From NCBI RefSeq assembly GCF_026242045.1, contig NZ_JAPJDO010000044.1, positions 1 through 44,397 on the forward strand: a stretch of 44,397 bases of DNA, given 5' to 3'. Within the stretch, counting starts at the first letter, position 1. Every line of letters begins with the position of its first letter. The translations under genes were made by a program, and so were the position numbers. This DNA comes from Mycobacterium pinniadriaticum. Its GTDB lineage: Bacteria; Actinomycetota; Actinomycetes; Mycobacteriales; Mycobacteriaceae. The notes under the pieces were generated by a model. That model was not told where the DNA came from and did no database searches. It saw only the letters and a program-made list of their open reading frames with translations. Below are positions 23,027 through 32,583 of the stretch, in pieces.

Positions 23027-23455
23027 GTGAATGTTCCCCGTCGCTGCTGCCGGCCCGGGTGCCCCCATTATGCGGTGGCGACGCTGACGTTCGTCTACTC
23101 CGACTCCACTGCCGTCGTCGGCCCGCTGGCGACCTCTCGTGAACCGCATTCATGGGACCTGTGCGTCGGCCACGCCAACCGCATCACCGCGCCACTCGGC
23201 TGGGATCTGGTTCGCCACGCCGGCCCGCTGCCGGAGTACCCGGACGACGACGATCTGATCGCTCTCGCCGACGCGGTCCGGGAGGGCCGCGACGGGCTGT
23301 CCGCCCGCTCGCCGGTCGCCGGCTTCTCCGATCCCGGCGGCGCGGCACACGCGCCCGCGACGGGTAGCCCGATGATGCCGTCGGCCGCGAGCCGCCCCGC
23401 CACCGCCGGCCGTCGGCGTGGGCACCTGCGGGTACTGCCGGACCCGACGGACTGA
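23027..23455 (+). CDS. DUF3499 protein (Rv3258c-like)
   Basis: A 142-residue actinobacterial protein of unknown function. The conserved N-terminal 70 residues contain a cysteine pair in RRCCRPGCPHYAVATLTFVY and a further Cys and His in HSWDLCVGHANR, an arrangement that suggests a small zinc-binding fold. The C-terminal 60 residues are Ala/Pro/Arg-rich and look disordered, ending in RGHLRVLPDP. The GTG start is supported by the -10 box 7 nt upstream and by the VNVPRRCC beginning of relatives. It lies 78 bp before pmmA and may be read with it, though pmmA has its own Shine-Dalgarno. Confidence 0.85.
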   Translation: MNVPRRCCRPGCPHYAVATLTFVYSDSTAVVGPLATSREPHSWDLCVGHANRITAPLGWDLVRHAGPLPEYPDDDDLIALADAVREGRDGLSARSPVAGFSDPGGAAHAPATGSPMMPSAASRPATAGRRRGHLRVLPDPTD

Positions 23456-23533
23456 CGCCGATAGCCGCCCGTACGGGAGCACCGAAACAGATAGGCTGGC
23501 GGCCAAGAGTCCCTTTCGGTCAGGAGATCCGCC

Positions 23534-24922
23534 ATGTCCAGGCCCGCTGACGCGGTCCGCCGCGTGATCAAGGCGTACGACGTGCGCGGCCTGGTCGGAA
23601 AGGAAATCGACGAGGACTTCGTCTCCGAGGTCGCCGCCGCGTTCGCCCGCCTGATTCGCGCGGAGGGCGGGCAGCGGGTCTCGATCGGTTACGACATGCG
23701 CGAGAGTTCGCCCGTGCTGGCCAAAGCGTTCGCCGAGGGGGTGACCGCCCAGGGGCTCGACGTGGTGCGGATCGGCCTGGCCTCGACCGACCAGCTGTAC
23801 TTCGCATCCGGGTTTCTCGGCTGCGCCGGAGCGATGTTCACCGCCAGCCACAATCCTGCCGCCTACAACGGCATCAAACTGTGTCGCGCCGGGGCGAAAC
23901 CCGTCGGCGAGGACACCGGGCTGGCGGTGATCCGGGACGAGGTGATCGCCGGCGTCCCCATCTACGACGGCACCCGTGGGCAGATCCACGATCAGGACGT
24001 GCTCGCCGACTACGGCGATTTCCTGCGGTCGCTGGTCGACATGGCGGATTTGCGCCCGTTGCGGGTGGCCGTCGACGCGGGCAACGGTATGGCCGGGCAC
24101 ACCACGCCCGCGGTCCTGGGGCCGATCTCGTCGCTGACGGTATTGCCACTGTATTTCGAGCTCGACGGTTCGTTCCCCAACCACGAAGCCAATCCGCTCG
24201 AACCGTCCAACCTGGTCGACCTGCAGAAGTTCGTGGTGGACACCGGTGCCGATATCGGCCTGGCATTCGACGGCGATGCCGACCGCTGTTTCGTGGTCGA
24301 CGAGCGGGGCGAGCCGGTGTCGCCGTCGGCCGTCACCGCACTGGTCGCGGGCCGCGAACTCACCCGGGAGATCGGCGCGACGGTGATCCACAACCTGATC
24401 ACGTCGCGTGCGGTGCCTGAGCTGGTGATCGAGCGCGGCGGCACACCGGTGCGCTCGCGGGTGGGGCACTCCTACATCAAGGCGTTGATGGCCGACACCG
24501 GAGCGATCTTCGGGGGCGAGCATTCCGCGCACTACTATTTCCGGGACTTCTGGGGTGCGGACTCCGGCATGCTGGCCGCCTTGCACGTGCTGGCCGCGCT
24601 CGGCGAACAAGACCGGCCGCTGTCAGAACTGATGGCCAGCTACCAGCGCTACGAGGCCTCCGGCGAGATCAACTTCCGGGTGGCCGATGCACCCGCATGT
24701 GTGGAATCTGTACTCAAATCCTTTGGCAGTCAAGTTGCTTCGCTGGACCACCTCGACGGCGTCACCGTCGACCTCGGCGAAGGTGCCTGGTTCAACCTGC
24801 GAACCTCCAATACCGAGCCGCTGCTGCGTCTCAATGTCGAAGCACGCAGTGCCGACGAGGTCGACGAGATCGTGCGGCGGGTTTCCGAGGACATCGCGGC
24901 GCAACCGAACGGCGCGCCGTGA
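23534..24922 (+). CDS. pmmA: Phosphomannomutase PmmA (alpha-D-phosphohexomutase family)
   Basis: A 462-residue four-domain phosphohexomutase. The phosphoserine loop TASHNPAAYNG has the active Ser at residue 105, the metal loop is AFDGDADRCF, the sugar loop is GGEHSAHYYF, and the phosphate-binding loop is RTSNTEPLLR. It interconverts mannose-6- and mannose-1-phosphate; with ManA (26003) and ManB (17723) this completes the route to GDP-mannose. An AGGAG site precedes the ATG. A TAGGCT box at 23492-23497 could give it a promoter of its own. The stop overlaps the start of the next gene (GTGA). Confidence 0.95.
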   Translation: MSRPADAVRRVIKAYDVRGLVGKEIDEDFVSEVAAAFARLIRAEGGQRVSIGYDMRESSPVLAKAFAEGVTAQGLDVVRIGLASTDQLYFASGFLGCAGAMFTASHNPAAYNGIKLCRAGAKPVGEDTGLAVIRDEVIAGVPIYDGTRGQIHDQDVLADYGDFLRSLVDMADLRPLRVAVDAGNGMAGHTTPAVLGPISSLTVLPLYFELDGSFPNHEANPLEPSNLVDLQKFVVDTGADIGLAFDGDADRCFVVDERGEPVSPSAVTALVAGRELTREIGATVIHNLITSRAVPELVIERGGTPVRSRVGHSYIKALMADTGAIFGGEHSAHYYFRDFWGADSGMLAALHVLAALGEQDRPLSELMASYQRYEASGEINFRVADAPACVESVLKSFGSQVASLDHLDGVTVDLGEGAWFNLRTSNTEPLLRLNVEARSADEVDEIVRRVSEDIAAQPNGAP

Positions 24923-25995
24923 ACGCCGCGCACGCCACCATCGACCTCGATGACACCGAGGGTCTGCTGGAGGCCGACCGCGGCGGCTTGTTGCGGTCGG
25001 CGGCAATGGCCGGGGCCCAGGTGCGTGCCACCGCTGCCGCGGTCGATGAAGGTGAGCTGGGGCCGGTGGCCGACGGCCACCGGCCGCGGACGGTCATCTG
25101 GGTTGCCGGCCGCGGAGCGGCCGAGAGTGCGGGCGCGATGCTGGCGGCCACGCTCAGTGGGGCGGCAGGCCAGCCGATAGTCGTGGCTTCGGAGGTTCCG
25201 CCGTGGATCGGACCGCTCGACGTTCTCGTGGTGGCCGGGGACGACGCCGGTGATCCGGCGCTCGTGACCGCGGCGGCCACGGCGGTGCGGCGAGGCGCGC
25301 GGGTTGTCGTCGCGGCACCCTATGAGGGACCGCTGCGCGACGCCACCGCCGGGCGCGCGGCGGTGCTGGAACCGCGGTTGTGGGCGCCGGACGAATTCGG
25401 ACTCAGCCGCTACCTGGCGGCCGGGTTGGCGGTCCTGCAGACCGTCGATTCGGCCTTGCAGACCGATCTTTCGGCCCTCGCCGACGAACTCGACGCCGAG
25501 GCGCTGCGCAACAGCGCCAGTCGCGAAGTGTTCACCAACCCGGCGAAGGCGTTGGCCGAGCGGATGTCCGGCCGGGATGTGGTGCTCGCCGGTGACTGTG
25601 CGGCCACCCTCGCGCTGGCGCGGCATGCCGCGACGGTCTTGCTGCGGCTGGCCGGCAAGGCCGTGGCCGCGGCCGGGCTGTCCGACGTCCTGGTCGCCTT
25701 ACGTACCGGGGTGGCAACCCAATTCGGCGATCCGGTAGACACGCTGTTTCATGACGACGAGTTGGATGGTCCGCTGTCCAGAGGCCCGAGAGTGCTGGCG
25801 CTGACCCTGGAGGATGAACGCCAGGTCCTGACCGCGCGGATAGGTGGACTGGACGACGTCGATCTGGTCGGGGCCGAGGACATCGGGGAGGCGGGAGCGG
25901 CCCCCGCCCCGAGCGGGCGAGCCGAACAACAGCTCGCGACGCTGGCCGTGCGACTGCAGATGGCCGCGGTTTATCTCAGATTGGTGGGGGGATAG
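24919..25995 (+). CDS. TobH-like SIS-domain protein (Rv3256c-like)
   Basis: A 358-residue, Ala- and Val-rich cytosolic protein. It begins IDLDDTEGLLEADRGGLLRSAAMAGAQV, and VIWVAGRGAAESAGAMLAA resembles the glycine-rich first strand and loop of a SIS (sugar isomerase) fold related to bifunctional phosphoglucose/phosphomannose isomerases. Residues that would define isomerase activity are not obvious. The GTG overlaps the pmmA stop and the gene ends 7 nt before manA, so it is embedded in the mannose operon, suggesting a sugar-phosphate role; this is inference from context. TobH is a family label from antibiotic clusters, not evidence of such a pathway here. Confidence 0.8.
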   Translation: MNAAHATIDLDDTEGLLEADRGGLLRSAAMAGAQVRATAAAVDEGELGPVADGHRPRTVIWVAGRGAAESAGAMLAATLSGAAGQPIVVASEVPPWIGPLDVLVVAGDDAGDPALVTAAATAVRRGARVVVAAPYEGPLRDATAGRAAVLEPRLWAPDEFGLSRYLAAGLAVLQTVDSALQTDLSALADELDAEALRNSASREVFTNPAKALAERMSGRDVVLAGDCAATLALARHAATVLLRLAGKAVAAAGLSDVLVALRTGVATQFGDPVDTLFHDDELDGPLSRGPRVLALTLEDERQVLTARIGGLDDVDLVGAEDIGEAGAAPAPSGRAEQQLATLAVRLQMAAVYLRLVGG

Positions 25996-26002
25996 CTTCC
26001 CA

Positions 26003-27229
26003 GTGGAATTGCTACGAGGGGCGACACGCACCTACGCGTGGGGATCTCGAACGGCCATAGCCGAATTCACCGGCCGGCCTTCGCCGGCACCGCATCCGGA
26101 GGCTGAACTGTGGTTCGGAGCTCATCCGGGGGATCCGGCATGGCTGGAAACGCCGGACGGGGAAGCCTCATTGCTCGATGCCGTGCGGTCCGATCCCGAC
26201 GGTCAGCTGGGGCCGGCCGTGCGGGGGCGATTCGGTGATGTCCTGCCGTTCATGGTGAAGGTGCTCGCTGCCGAGGAACCATTGTCGTTGCAGGCCCACC
26301 CCAGTGCCGAACAGGCTGTCGAGGGTTACGTGCGCGAGGATCGCCTCGACGTTCCGCTGAATTCGCCGATCCGTAACTACCGCGACCGTAACCACAAACC
26401 TGAATTGATGGTGGCGCTCAGCGAATTCGACGCACTCGGCGGGTTTCGGCCCGCGGCCCGATCAGTTGAGCTGATGCGCGCGCTGGCGGTATCGGACCTC
26501 GATCCGTTCATCGCGCTGCTGTCCGGTCAGCCCGACGCCGACGGCCTGCGGGCCCTGTTCACCACCTGGATCACCGCACCCCAGCCCGACCTGGACGTGT
26601 TGATCCCCGCGGTACTCGATGGTGCGGTGGCCTATGTCCGTTCCGGTGCAACGGAATTCGCCGACGAGGCCAAGACGCTGCTCGAGTTGGGAGAGCGTTA
26701 CCCCGGTGATGCCGGTGTGCTGGCAGCGATGCTGCTCAACCGGATCACCCTCGCCCCGGGTGAGGCGCTCTTCATGCCGGCAGGCAACCTGCACAGCTAT
26801 ATCCACGGCGTGGGCATGGAGATAATGGCCAACTCCGACAACGTGCTTCGCGGTGGATTGACCCCCAAGCACGTCGACGTCCCCGAGCTGCTGCGGGTAT
26901 TGGATTTCACTCCAGCCGAGGAGGCAGCGCTGCGTGCACCCACTCACCGTGACGGGATCGAGCTGGTCTACGACACCCCGGCGGTGGAGTTCGCCACGTG
27001 CGTTCTCATGCTCGACGGGGAGAACCTGGGCCACGAGATCGATGCGCCGTCCCGCCACGAAGGTCCGCAGATCTTGGTCTGCACCGAGGGTTCGGTGGTG
27101 GTACGCGCCAAGTCCGATGTGGTGACGCTGGATCGTGGGTCCGCGGCCTGGGTGGCCGCCGACGACGGTCCGATTCGGCTGGAGGCAACCACGCCCTCCA
27201 AGCTGTTTCGGGCTACCGTTGGCCTCTGA
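26003..27229 (+). CDS. manA: Mannose-6-phosphate isomerase ManA (type I)
   Basis: A 408-residue zinc enzyme of the cupin fold. Zinc ligand regions are present: LQAHPSAEQA, DRNHKPELMVAL and FMPAGNLHSYIHG, followed by the signature EIMANSDNVLRGGLTPKH with the catalytic Arg. It interconverts fructose-6- and mannose-6-phosphate in the cytosol and feeds PmmA. The start is GTG 26003, giving VELLRGATRTYAWGSRTA at the N-terminus as in relatives. It is the third gene of pmmA-tobH-manA. Confidence 0.95.
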   Translation: MELLRGATRTYAWGSRTAIAEFTGRPSPAPHPEAELWFGAHPGDPAWLETPDGEASLLDAVRSDPDGQLGPAVRGRFGDVLPFMVKVLAAEEPLSLQAHPSAEQAVEGYVREDRLDVPLNSPIRNYRDRNHKPELMVALSEFDALGGFRPAARSVELMRALAVSDLDPFIALLSGQPDADGLRALFTTWITAPQPDLDVLIPAVLDGAVAYVRSGATEFADEAKTLLELGERYPGDAGVLAAMLLNRITLAPGEALFMPAGNLHSYIHGVGMEIMANSDNVLRGGLTPKHVDVPELLRVLDFTPAEEAALRAPTHRDGIELVYDTPAVEFATCVLMLDGENLGHEIDAPSRHEGPQILVCTEGSVVVRAKSDVVTLDRGSAAWVAADDGPIRLEATTPSKLFRATVGL

Positions 27230-27265
27230 TCATCTGGGTGTATTCGGGCCAAGGAGAACAACGGG

Positions 27266-28186
27266 ATGTCGACCGAGGGCAGCACCAAGGCGATCTTGGC
27301 GGCGCTGGCAGCCAACGCGGGGATTGCCGTCGCGAAGTTCGCCGGGTTCCTCGTCACCGGCAGCTCGTCGATGCTGGCCGAGTCGGTGCACTCGGTGGCC
27401 GACACGTCCAATCAGGGACTGCTGCTGTTCGGTCAGCGCGAGGCCCGCAGGGAAGCCGACAGCCTGCACCAATTCGGGTACGGCCGTAGCCGCTACTTCT
27501 ACTCGTTTGTCGTCGCCTTGGTGCTGTTCACGCTCGGCTCGATCTTCGCCATCTACGAGGGCTATCACAAGATCAGTCACCCAGAGCCGCTCACGTCTCC
27601 GATTGTGGCGATCGTGATCCTGATGGTGGCAATCGGTTTGGAGTCGTTCAGCTTTCGCACGGCGATGGTGGAATCGCGGCCGTTGAAGGGCGCCAGCAGC
27701 TGGTGGCAGTTCATCCGCCGATCGCGGAACCCCGAGCTTCCGGTGGTGCTGCTCGAAGACACCGGCGCACTGATCGGTCTGGCCCTTGCGCTGGCCGGTG
27801 TGGGGCTGACGATCCTGACCGGTAACCCGGTGTGGGATGGGGTCGGAACGATTCTGATCGGTGTGCTGCTCGGCATCATCGCGGTGATCCTGATGGTGGA
27901 GATGCACAGCCTGCTCATCGGCGAGGGGGCGACCGCTGACGAGTGTCGGGCGATTCGGACCGCGTTGGAGCAGACCGCGAACATCGACCGGGTCATTCAT
28001 CTACGTACCCAGTACCTCGGTCCGGAAGAGATGCTCGTCGGGGCGAAGATCGCGTTGGGCGCCGAGACCGACCTCGCGACGGTGGCAGCCACGATCGACG
28101 CGGCCGAGGCCGCCGTACGTGCGGTCGTGCCCGCGGCCAAGGTCATCTATCTGGAGCCGGATCTGGATCGCGCGCTGGCCCGCTAG
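27266..28186 (+). CDS. Cation diffusion facilitator (CDF) family transporter
   Basis: A 306-residue membrane transporter. Six hydrophobic segments run from about residue 8 to 215, with the metal-site pattern SVHSVADTSNQGLL in the second and LLEDTGALIGLALA in the fifth (the two acidic pairs of CDF proteins). A cytosolic C-terminal domain of about 85 residues follows. It would export Zn2+, Fe2+, Mn2+ or a similar ion by proton exchange; the ion cannot be told. An AAGGAG site stands 9 nt before ATG 27266. The stop codon is followed at once by the remnant of an amino acid permease, so a deletion may have ended right at its 3' edge. Confidence 0.9.
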   Translation: MSTEGSTKAILAALAANAGIAVAKFAGFLVTGSSSMLAESVHSVADTSNQGLLLFGQREARREADSLHQFGYGRSRYFYSFVVALVLFTLGSIFAIYEGYHKISHPEPLTSPIVAIVILMVAIGLESFSFRTAMVESRPLKGASSWWQFIRRSRNPELPVVLLEDTGALIGLALALAGVGLTILTGNPVWDGVGTILIGVLLGIIAVILMVEMHSLLIGEGATADECRAIRTALEQTANIDRVIHLRTQYLGPEEMLVGAKIALGAETDLATVAATIDAAEAAVRAVVPAAKVIYLEPDLDRALAR

Positions 28187-28590
28187 CCCGGCGAACCTGT
28201 CCCCGTTCATCCCGCCGTCCGAAGGCGGCGAGGGGGCGTCGGGCACCGGGGCGAATCAGTCGGTTTTCTCGATGCTGACCGGTGCGGAGAGCAGTCATTA
28301 TGGCTGGTACGGCGTGCTGGCCGGCGCGTCCATCGTGGTCTTCGCGTTCATCCTGGTCTCCGCCGGCGTGATCGTTCTGCGCCGCACCCGCCCTGACCTG
28401 GAGCGCGGGTTCCGCGCCGCTGGTTCTGCTGCTGCCCGTCCTCTCGATCGCGGCCTGCGGCTGGCTGATGCTCAACCTCACCGGCCTGACCTGGATCAGG
28501 TTCATCGTCTCGATGGCCATCGAGGTGGCGTTCTACCTGCTCTACGGCCGTCGCCACTCCGTTCTCGGACAGCGGGAGGCCGCAGCCGCG
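28187..28590 (+). pseudogene. Remnant of an APC-family amino acid permease (Rv3253c-like)
   Basis: Two frames together encode pieces of a cationic amino acid permease. The first (frame of AAC at 28194) reads NLSPFIPPSEGGEGASG, later SSHYGWYGVLAGAS, then jumps at 28341-28352 from the mid-protein segment IVVFAF straight into LVSAGVIVLRRTRPDL, which belongs near the C-terminus. At about 28414-28422 two bases are missing relative to an intact RAPLV coding run, and the rest (LMLNLTGLTWIRF) continues in another frame. The N-terminal half is absent. So there is a 5' deletion, an internal deletion and a frameshift. The position just before alkB is where M. tuberculosis has the intact gene, Rv3253c. 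The comparison is from memory of that family. Confidence 0.8.
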
Positions 28591-28615
28591 CCGTGTGATT
28601 TACAAATCGATACTG

Positions 28616-28650
28616 TTTGTCTAGACACCAGACAAATTCATCTCTATAGT
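28616..28650 (+). promoter_or_regulatory. alkB promoter with overlapping inverted-repeat operator
   Basis: TAGACA (28622-28627) and TATAGT (28645-28650) are spaced by 17 bp, each one base off consensus. The inverted repeat TTTGTCT (28616-28622) / AGACAAA (28630-28636) covers the -35 and spacer, and TGTCTAGACA (28618-28627) is itself a perfect palindrome. This is a likely site for the TetR-type regulator encoded at the end of the operon. The predicted start near 28657 gives a 25-nt leader. Confidence 0.75.
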
Positions 28651-28681
28651 CAAGTCATCAATCGACTTGGAGGTAACTGTC

Positions 28682-29917
28682 GTGACGTCTCACTTGGACA
28701 CCCCCGCCGCGACCGCGCCGGCCCAATGGCGCGACAAGAAGCGCTACCTGTGGCTGATGGGCCTGATCGCGCCGAGCGCGCTCTTCGTGGTGCTGCCGAT
28801 CGTCTGGGGTCTCAACCAGCTCGGCTGGACCGCGGCATCGCAGGTGTTCTTCTGGATCGGGCCGATGCTGATCTATGTGCTGCTGCCGTCGCTGGACCTG
28901 AAGTTCGGCCGTGACGGGCAGAACCCGCCCGAAGAGGTGATGGAATACCTGGAGAACGACAAGTACTACCGGTATTGCACCTACCTGTTCATCCCGTTCC
29001 AGTTCGCCAGCCTGATCTTCGGCGCCTATATGTTCACCGCGTCGGACCTGAGCTGGCTCGGCTATGACGGCTCACTGAGCTGGTTCGCCAAGATCGGGCT
29101 GGCGCTGTCGGTGGGCGTGCTCGGCGGTACCGGCATCAACACCGCCCACGAGCTCGGGCACAAGAAGGACTCGCTCGAACGCTGGCTGTCCAAGATCACC
29201 CTGGCCCAGACCTTCTACGGCCACTTCTATATCGAGCACAACCGCGGCCACCACGTTCGCGTCGCCACCCCGGAGGATCCGGCGTCGGCACGGTTCGGCG
29301 AAACCTTCTGGGAGTTCTTGCCGCGCAGCGTGTTCGGCAGCGCGCGATCGGCGCTGAAGCTCGAAGCCGCGCGTATCCGCCGGCTCGGCAAGAGCCCATG
29401 GGACCCCCGTACCTGGCTGGGCAACGACGTCCTCAACGCCTGGCTGATGTCGGTGGTGCTGTTCGGCGTGCTCATCGCGGTGTTCGGCCCCGCGCTGATC
29501 CCGTTCGTGATCATCCAGGCGGTGTTCGGTTTCTCTATGCTGGAATCGGTCAACTACCTCGAGCACTACGGCCTGCTGCGCCAGAAGAACGCCAACGGTC
29601 GTTACGAGCGCTGCTCGCCGCAACACAGCTGGAACTCCGATCACCTGGTGACCAACCTGTTCCTGTACCACCTGCAGCGGCACAGTGACCATCACGCCAA
29701 CCCGACCCGGCGGTACCAGACACTGCGCAGCATGGACGAAGCACCCGAATTGCCCAGTGGCTACGCCACATTGATCGGCGTGACGTACCTGCCGTGGGTG
29801 TGGCGCCGGATGATGGACCACCGGGTGCTCGAGCACTACAACGGTGACATCACCCGAGTCAACATCGATCCGCGCCGGCGCGCGAAGATCCTGGCCCGGT
29901 ATGGAGCCTCCGCATGA
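28682..29917 (+). CDS. alkB: Alkane 1-monooxygenase AlkB
   Basis: A 411-residue integral membrane di-iron hydroxylase. The histidine motifs that bind the two irons are HELGH (156-160), EHNRGHH (185-191), NYLEHYG and LQRHSDHH (near residue 330), lying between about six membrane segments. It oxidises the terminal carbon of medium-chain alkanes using O2 and electrons from rubredoxin. The two rubredoxins are encoded directly downstream with ATGA overlaps. The GTG start at 28682 has GGAGG 8 nt upstream. A TTG at 28667 is also open but poorly placed. Its promoter is overlapped by an inverted repeat, so expression is probably alkane-inducible. Confidence 0.96.
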   Translation: MTSHLDTPAATAPAQWRDKKRYLWLMGLIAPSALFVVLPIVWGLNQLGWTAASQVFFWIGPMLIYVLLPSLDLKFGRDGQNPPEEVMEYLENDKYYRYCTYLFIPFQFASLIFGAYMFTASDLSWLGYDGSLSWFAKIGLALSVGVLGGTGINTAHELGHKKDSLERWLSKITLAQTFYGHFYIEHNRGHHVRVATPEDPASARFGETFWEFLPRSVFGSARSALKLEAARIRRLGKSPWDPRTWLGNDVLNAWLMSVVLFGVLIAVFGPALIPFVIIQAVFGFSMLESVNYLEHYGLLRQKNANGRYERCSPQHSWNSDHLVTNLFLYHLQRHSDHHANPTRRYQTLRSMDEAPELPSGYATLIGVTYLPWVWRRMMDHRVLEHYNGDITRVNIDPRRRAKILARYGASA

Positions 29918-30087
29918 GCGCCTACAAATGCCCGGTGTGTGACTACGTGTACGACGAGGCCGAAGGTGCTGTCCGGGAAGGGTTTCCGGCCGGCACCGCC
30001 TGGTCCGAGGTGCCCGATGACTGGTGCTGCCCGGATTGCGGGGTGCGGGAGAAGGTCGACTTCGAAGAGACAGGTATCAAGGCATGA
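29914..30087 (+). CDS. rubA: Rubredoxin RubA
   Basis: A 57-residue AlkG-type rubredoxin. Cys6, Cys9, Cys39 and Cys42 (KCPVCDYVYD and CPDCG) bind one iron; Cys38 is an extra neighbour. It carries electrons from a rubredoxin reductase to AlkB. The ATG overlaps the alkB stop (ATGA), so synthesis is coupled. It is too short to be noticed by size-based gene finding. No rubredoxin reductase gene is present in the window, so the electron donor must be encoded elsewhere. Confidence 0.95.
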   Translation: MSAYKCPVCDYVYDEAEGAVREGFPAGTAWSEVPDDWCCPDCGVREKVDFEETGIKA

Positions 30088-30266
30088 ATGACTACAAGCT
30101 CTATCTGTGTGTGCAGTGCGGGTTCGAGTACGACGAGGCCAAGGGCTGGCCGGAGGACGGTATCGCGCCGGGCACCCGGTGGGATGACATCCCCGAGGAC
30201 TGGAGCTGCCCGGACTGCGGCGCGGCGAAGTCGGACTTTGAGATGGTGGAGGTCGCCCGGCCGTGA
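30084..30266 (+). CDS. rubB: Rubredoxin RubB
   Basis: A 60-residue second rubredoxin, with Cys9, Cys12, Cys42 and Cys45 as iron ligands (LCVQCGFEYDE and SCPDCGAAKSDF). It is more acidic and closer to the classical AlkG2 type than RubA. The ATG at 30084 overlaps the rubA stop (ATGA). Having two rubredoxins with one AlkB is normal for actinobacterial alkane operons. Confidence 0.94.
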   Translation: MNDYKLYLCVQCGFEYDEAKGWPEDGIAPGTRWDDIPEDWSCPDCGAAKSDFEMVEVARP

Positions 30267-30952
30267 CCTTCGCCGAGTCGACGATGACGACGCGCCGAGC
30301 GTCGGAGGACAAGCGAGGCAATTCGGTTAGTCTCGCGCATGTGAACAGGCCTCGGGTTCCCTATCCGGAGGCCTCCCGCGCGCTGTTGCGGGACTCGGTG
30401 CTCGACGCGATGCGTGAAGAGCTGCTGACCAAGGACTGGTCGGCGATCACGCTGGCCGACGTCGCGCGCACCGCCGGAATCAGCCGGCAGACCATCTATA
30501 ACGAATTCGGCTCGCGGCAGGGCCTGGCGCAGGGCTACGCCCTTCGGCTGGCCGATCGCCTGGTCGACGCGATCGGCGACGCGATCGCCGCCAACGTCGG
30601 CAACGTCCTCGCCGCGTTCACCGAGGGATTCCGGCTGTTCTTCACCGAATCGGCCGCCGACCCGCTGGTCATCTCGCTGCTGACTGGTGTCGCCAAACCC
30701 GACCTGCTGCAGATGATCACCACCGACAGCGCGCCGATCATCACCCGCGCCTCGACACGGCTCACCGAGTCCTTCATGAACAGCTGGGTCGCTGCCAGCG
30801 AAGAGGATGCGGGTGTCCTGGCCCGCGCGATCGTGCGGCTGGCCCTGAGTTATGTCTCGATGCCACCTGAGGCCGACCACGATGTAGCCCTAGACCTGGC
30901 CCGATTGATGACGCCGTTCGCCGAACGCTACGGTGTTATCGATATTCCTTAG
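30263..30952 (+). CDS. TetR-family regulator of the alk operon (Rv3249c-like)
   Basis: A 229-residue TetR protein if read from the GTG that overlaps the rubB stop (GTGA). The helix-turn-helix ITLADVARTAGISRQTIYNE and EFGSRQGLAQGYA are typical; the C-terminal half is the ligand and dimer domain. The first 26 residues (MTFAESTMTTRRASEDK...) are polar and do not resemble the family. A GTG at 30341 starts VNRPRVPYPEASRALLRD, where conservation begins, and is preceded by TAGTCT 7 nt upstream, so a 203-residue form from an internal leaderless promoter is plausible. It probably binds the inverted repeat upstream of alkB and so represses its own operon until an alkane or fatty acid is sensed; that is inference. 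Confidence 0.9.
   Translation: MTFAESTMTTRRASEDKRGNSVSLAHVNRPRVPYPEASRALLRDSVLDAMREELLTKDWSAITLADVARTAGISRQTIYNEFGSRQGLAQGYALRLADRLVDAIGDAIAANVGNVLAAFTEGFRLFFTESAADPLVISLLTGVAKPDLLQMITTDSAPIITRASTRLTESFMNSWVAASEEDAGVLARAIVRLALSYVSMPPEADHDVALDLARLMTPFAERYGVIDIP
30328..30333 (+). promoter_or_regulatory. Possible internal -10 box for the TetR gene
   Basis: TAGTCT lies 7 nt before GTG 30341, the same layout as the other leaderless starts here. It would let the regulator be made when the alkB promoter is shut. Confidence 0.35.
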
Positions 30953-31058
30953 CTGTCAGAGCGCACCAGGCGCCTGTCCCGCGAGCCCGCAGGCTGAGGG
31001 TGTCGCCAACGCGCGTCTGCGCGTCTAAAAGGCAATCGCGAACGAATAGGGGCTCTAC
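30953..31058. other. alkR-sahH intergenic region with small hairpins
   Basis: The gap holds a perfect 10-bp palindrome CAGGCGCCTG (30967-30976), a small stem AGCC/GGCT near 30985, and ACGCGC/GCGCGT (31009-31014 and 31019-31024) followed by CTAAAA. These could end the alk operon or shape the sahH leader. No convincing promoter pair was found, and I see no match to the S-adenosylhomocysteine riboswitch pattern. Confidence 0.35.
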
Positions 31059-32519
<1,461 letters not shown>

Positions 32520-32525
32520 CACCGC

Positions 32526-32583
32526 CCGAGTCTGTGCGCAGATCGCGATTTCGCATGAGATCGTGGTCTGTGCGCAGAGTCGG
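32526..32583. repeat. 58-bp palindrome over the lipoprotein start codon
   Basis: The 29-nt halves 32526-32554 and 32555-32583 are reverse complements except for eight positions. In plus-strand RNA six of those eight become G-U wobble pairs, so the transcript can form an almost continuous hairpin. The 12-mer TCTGTGCGCAGA occurs in both halves (32531 and 32567). It starts 7 nt after the sahH stop, which fits a terminator, but its centre is the ATG at 32555 used by the next gene. Confidence 0.8.

Noticed and set aside
30953..31058. S-adenosylhomocysteine riboswitch before sahH
   Set aside because: The leader has small hairpins, but I could not match the conserved core of that riboswitch; position alone is not enough.
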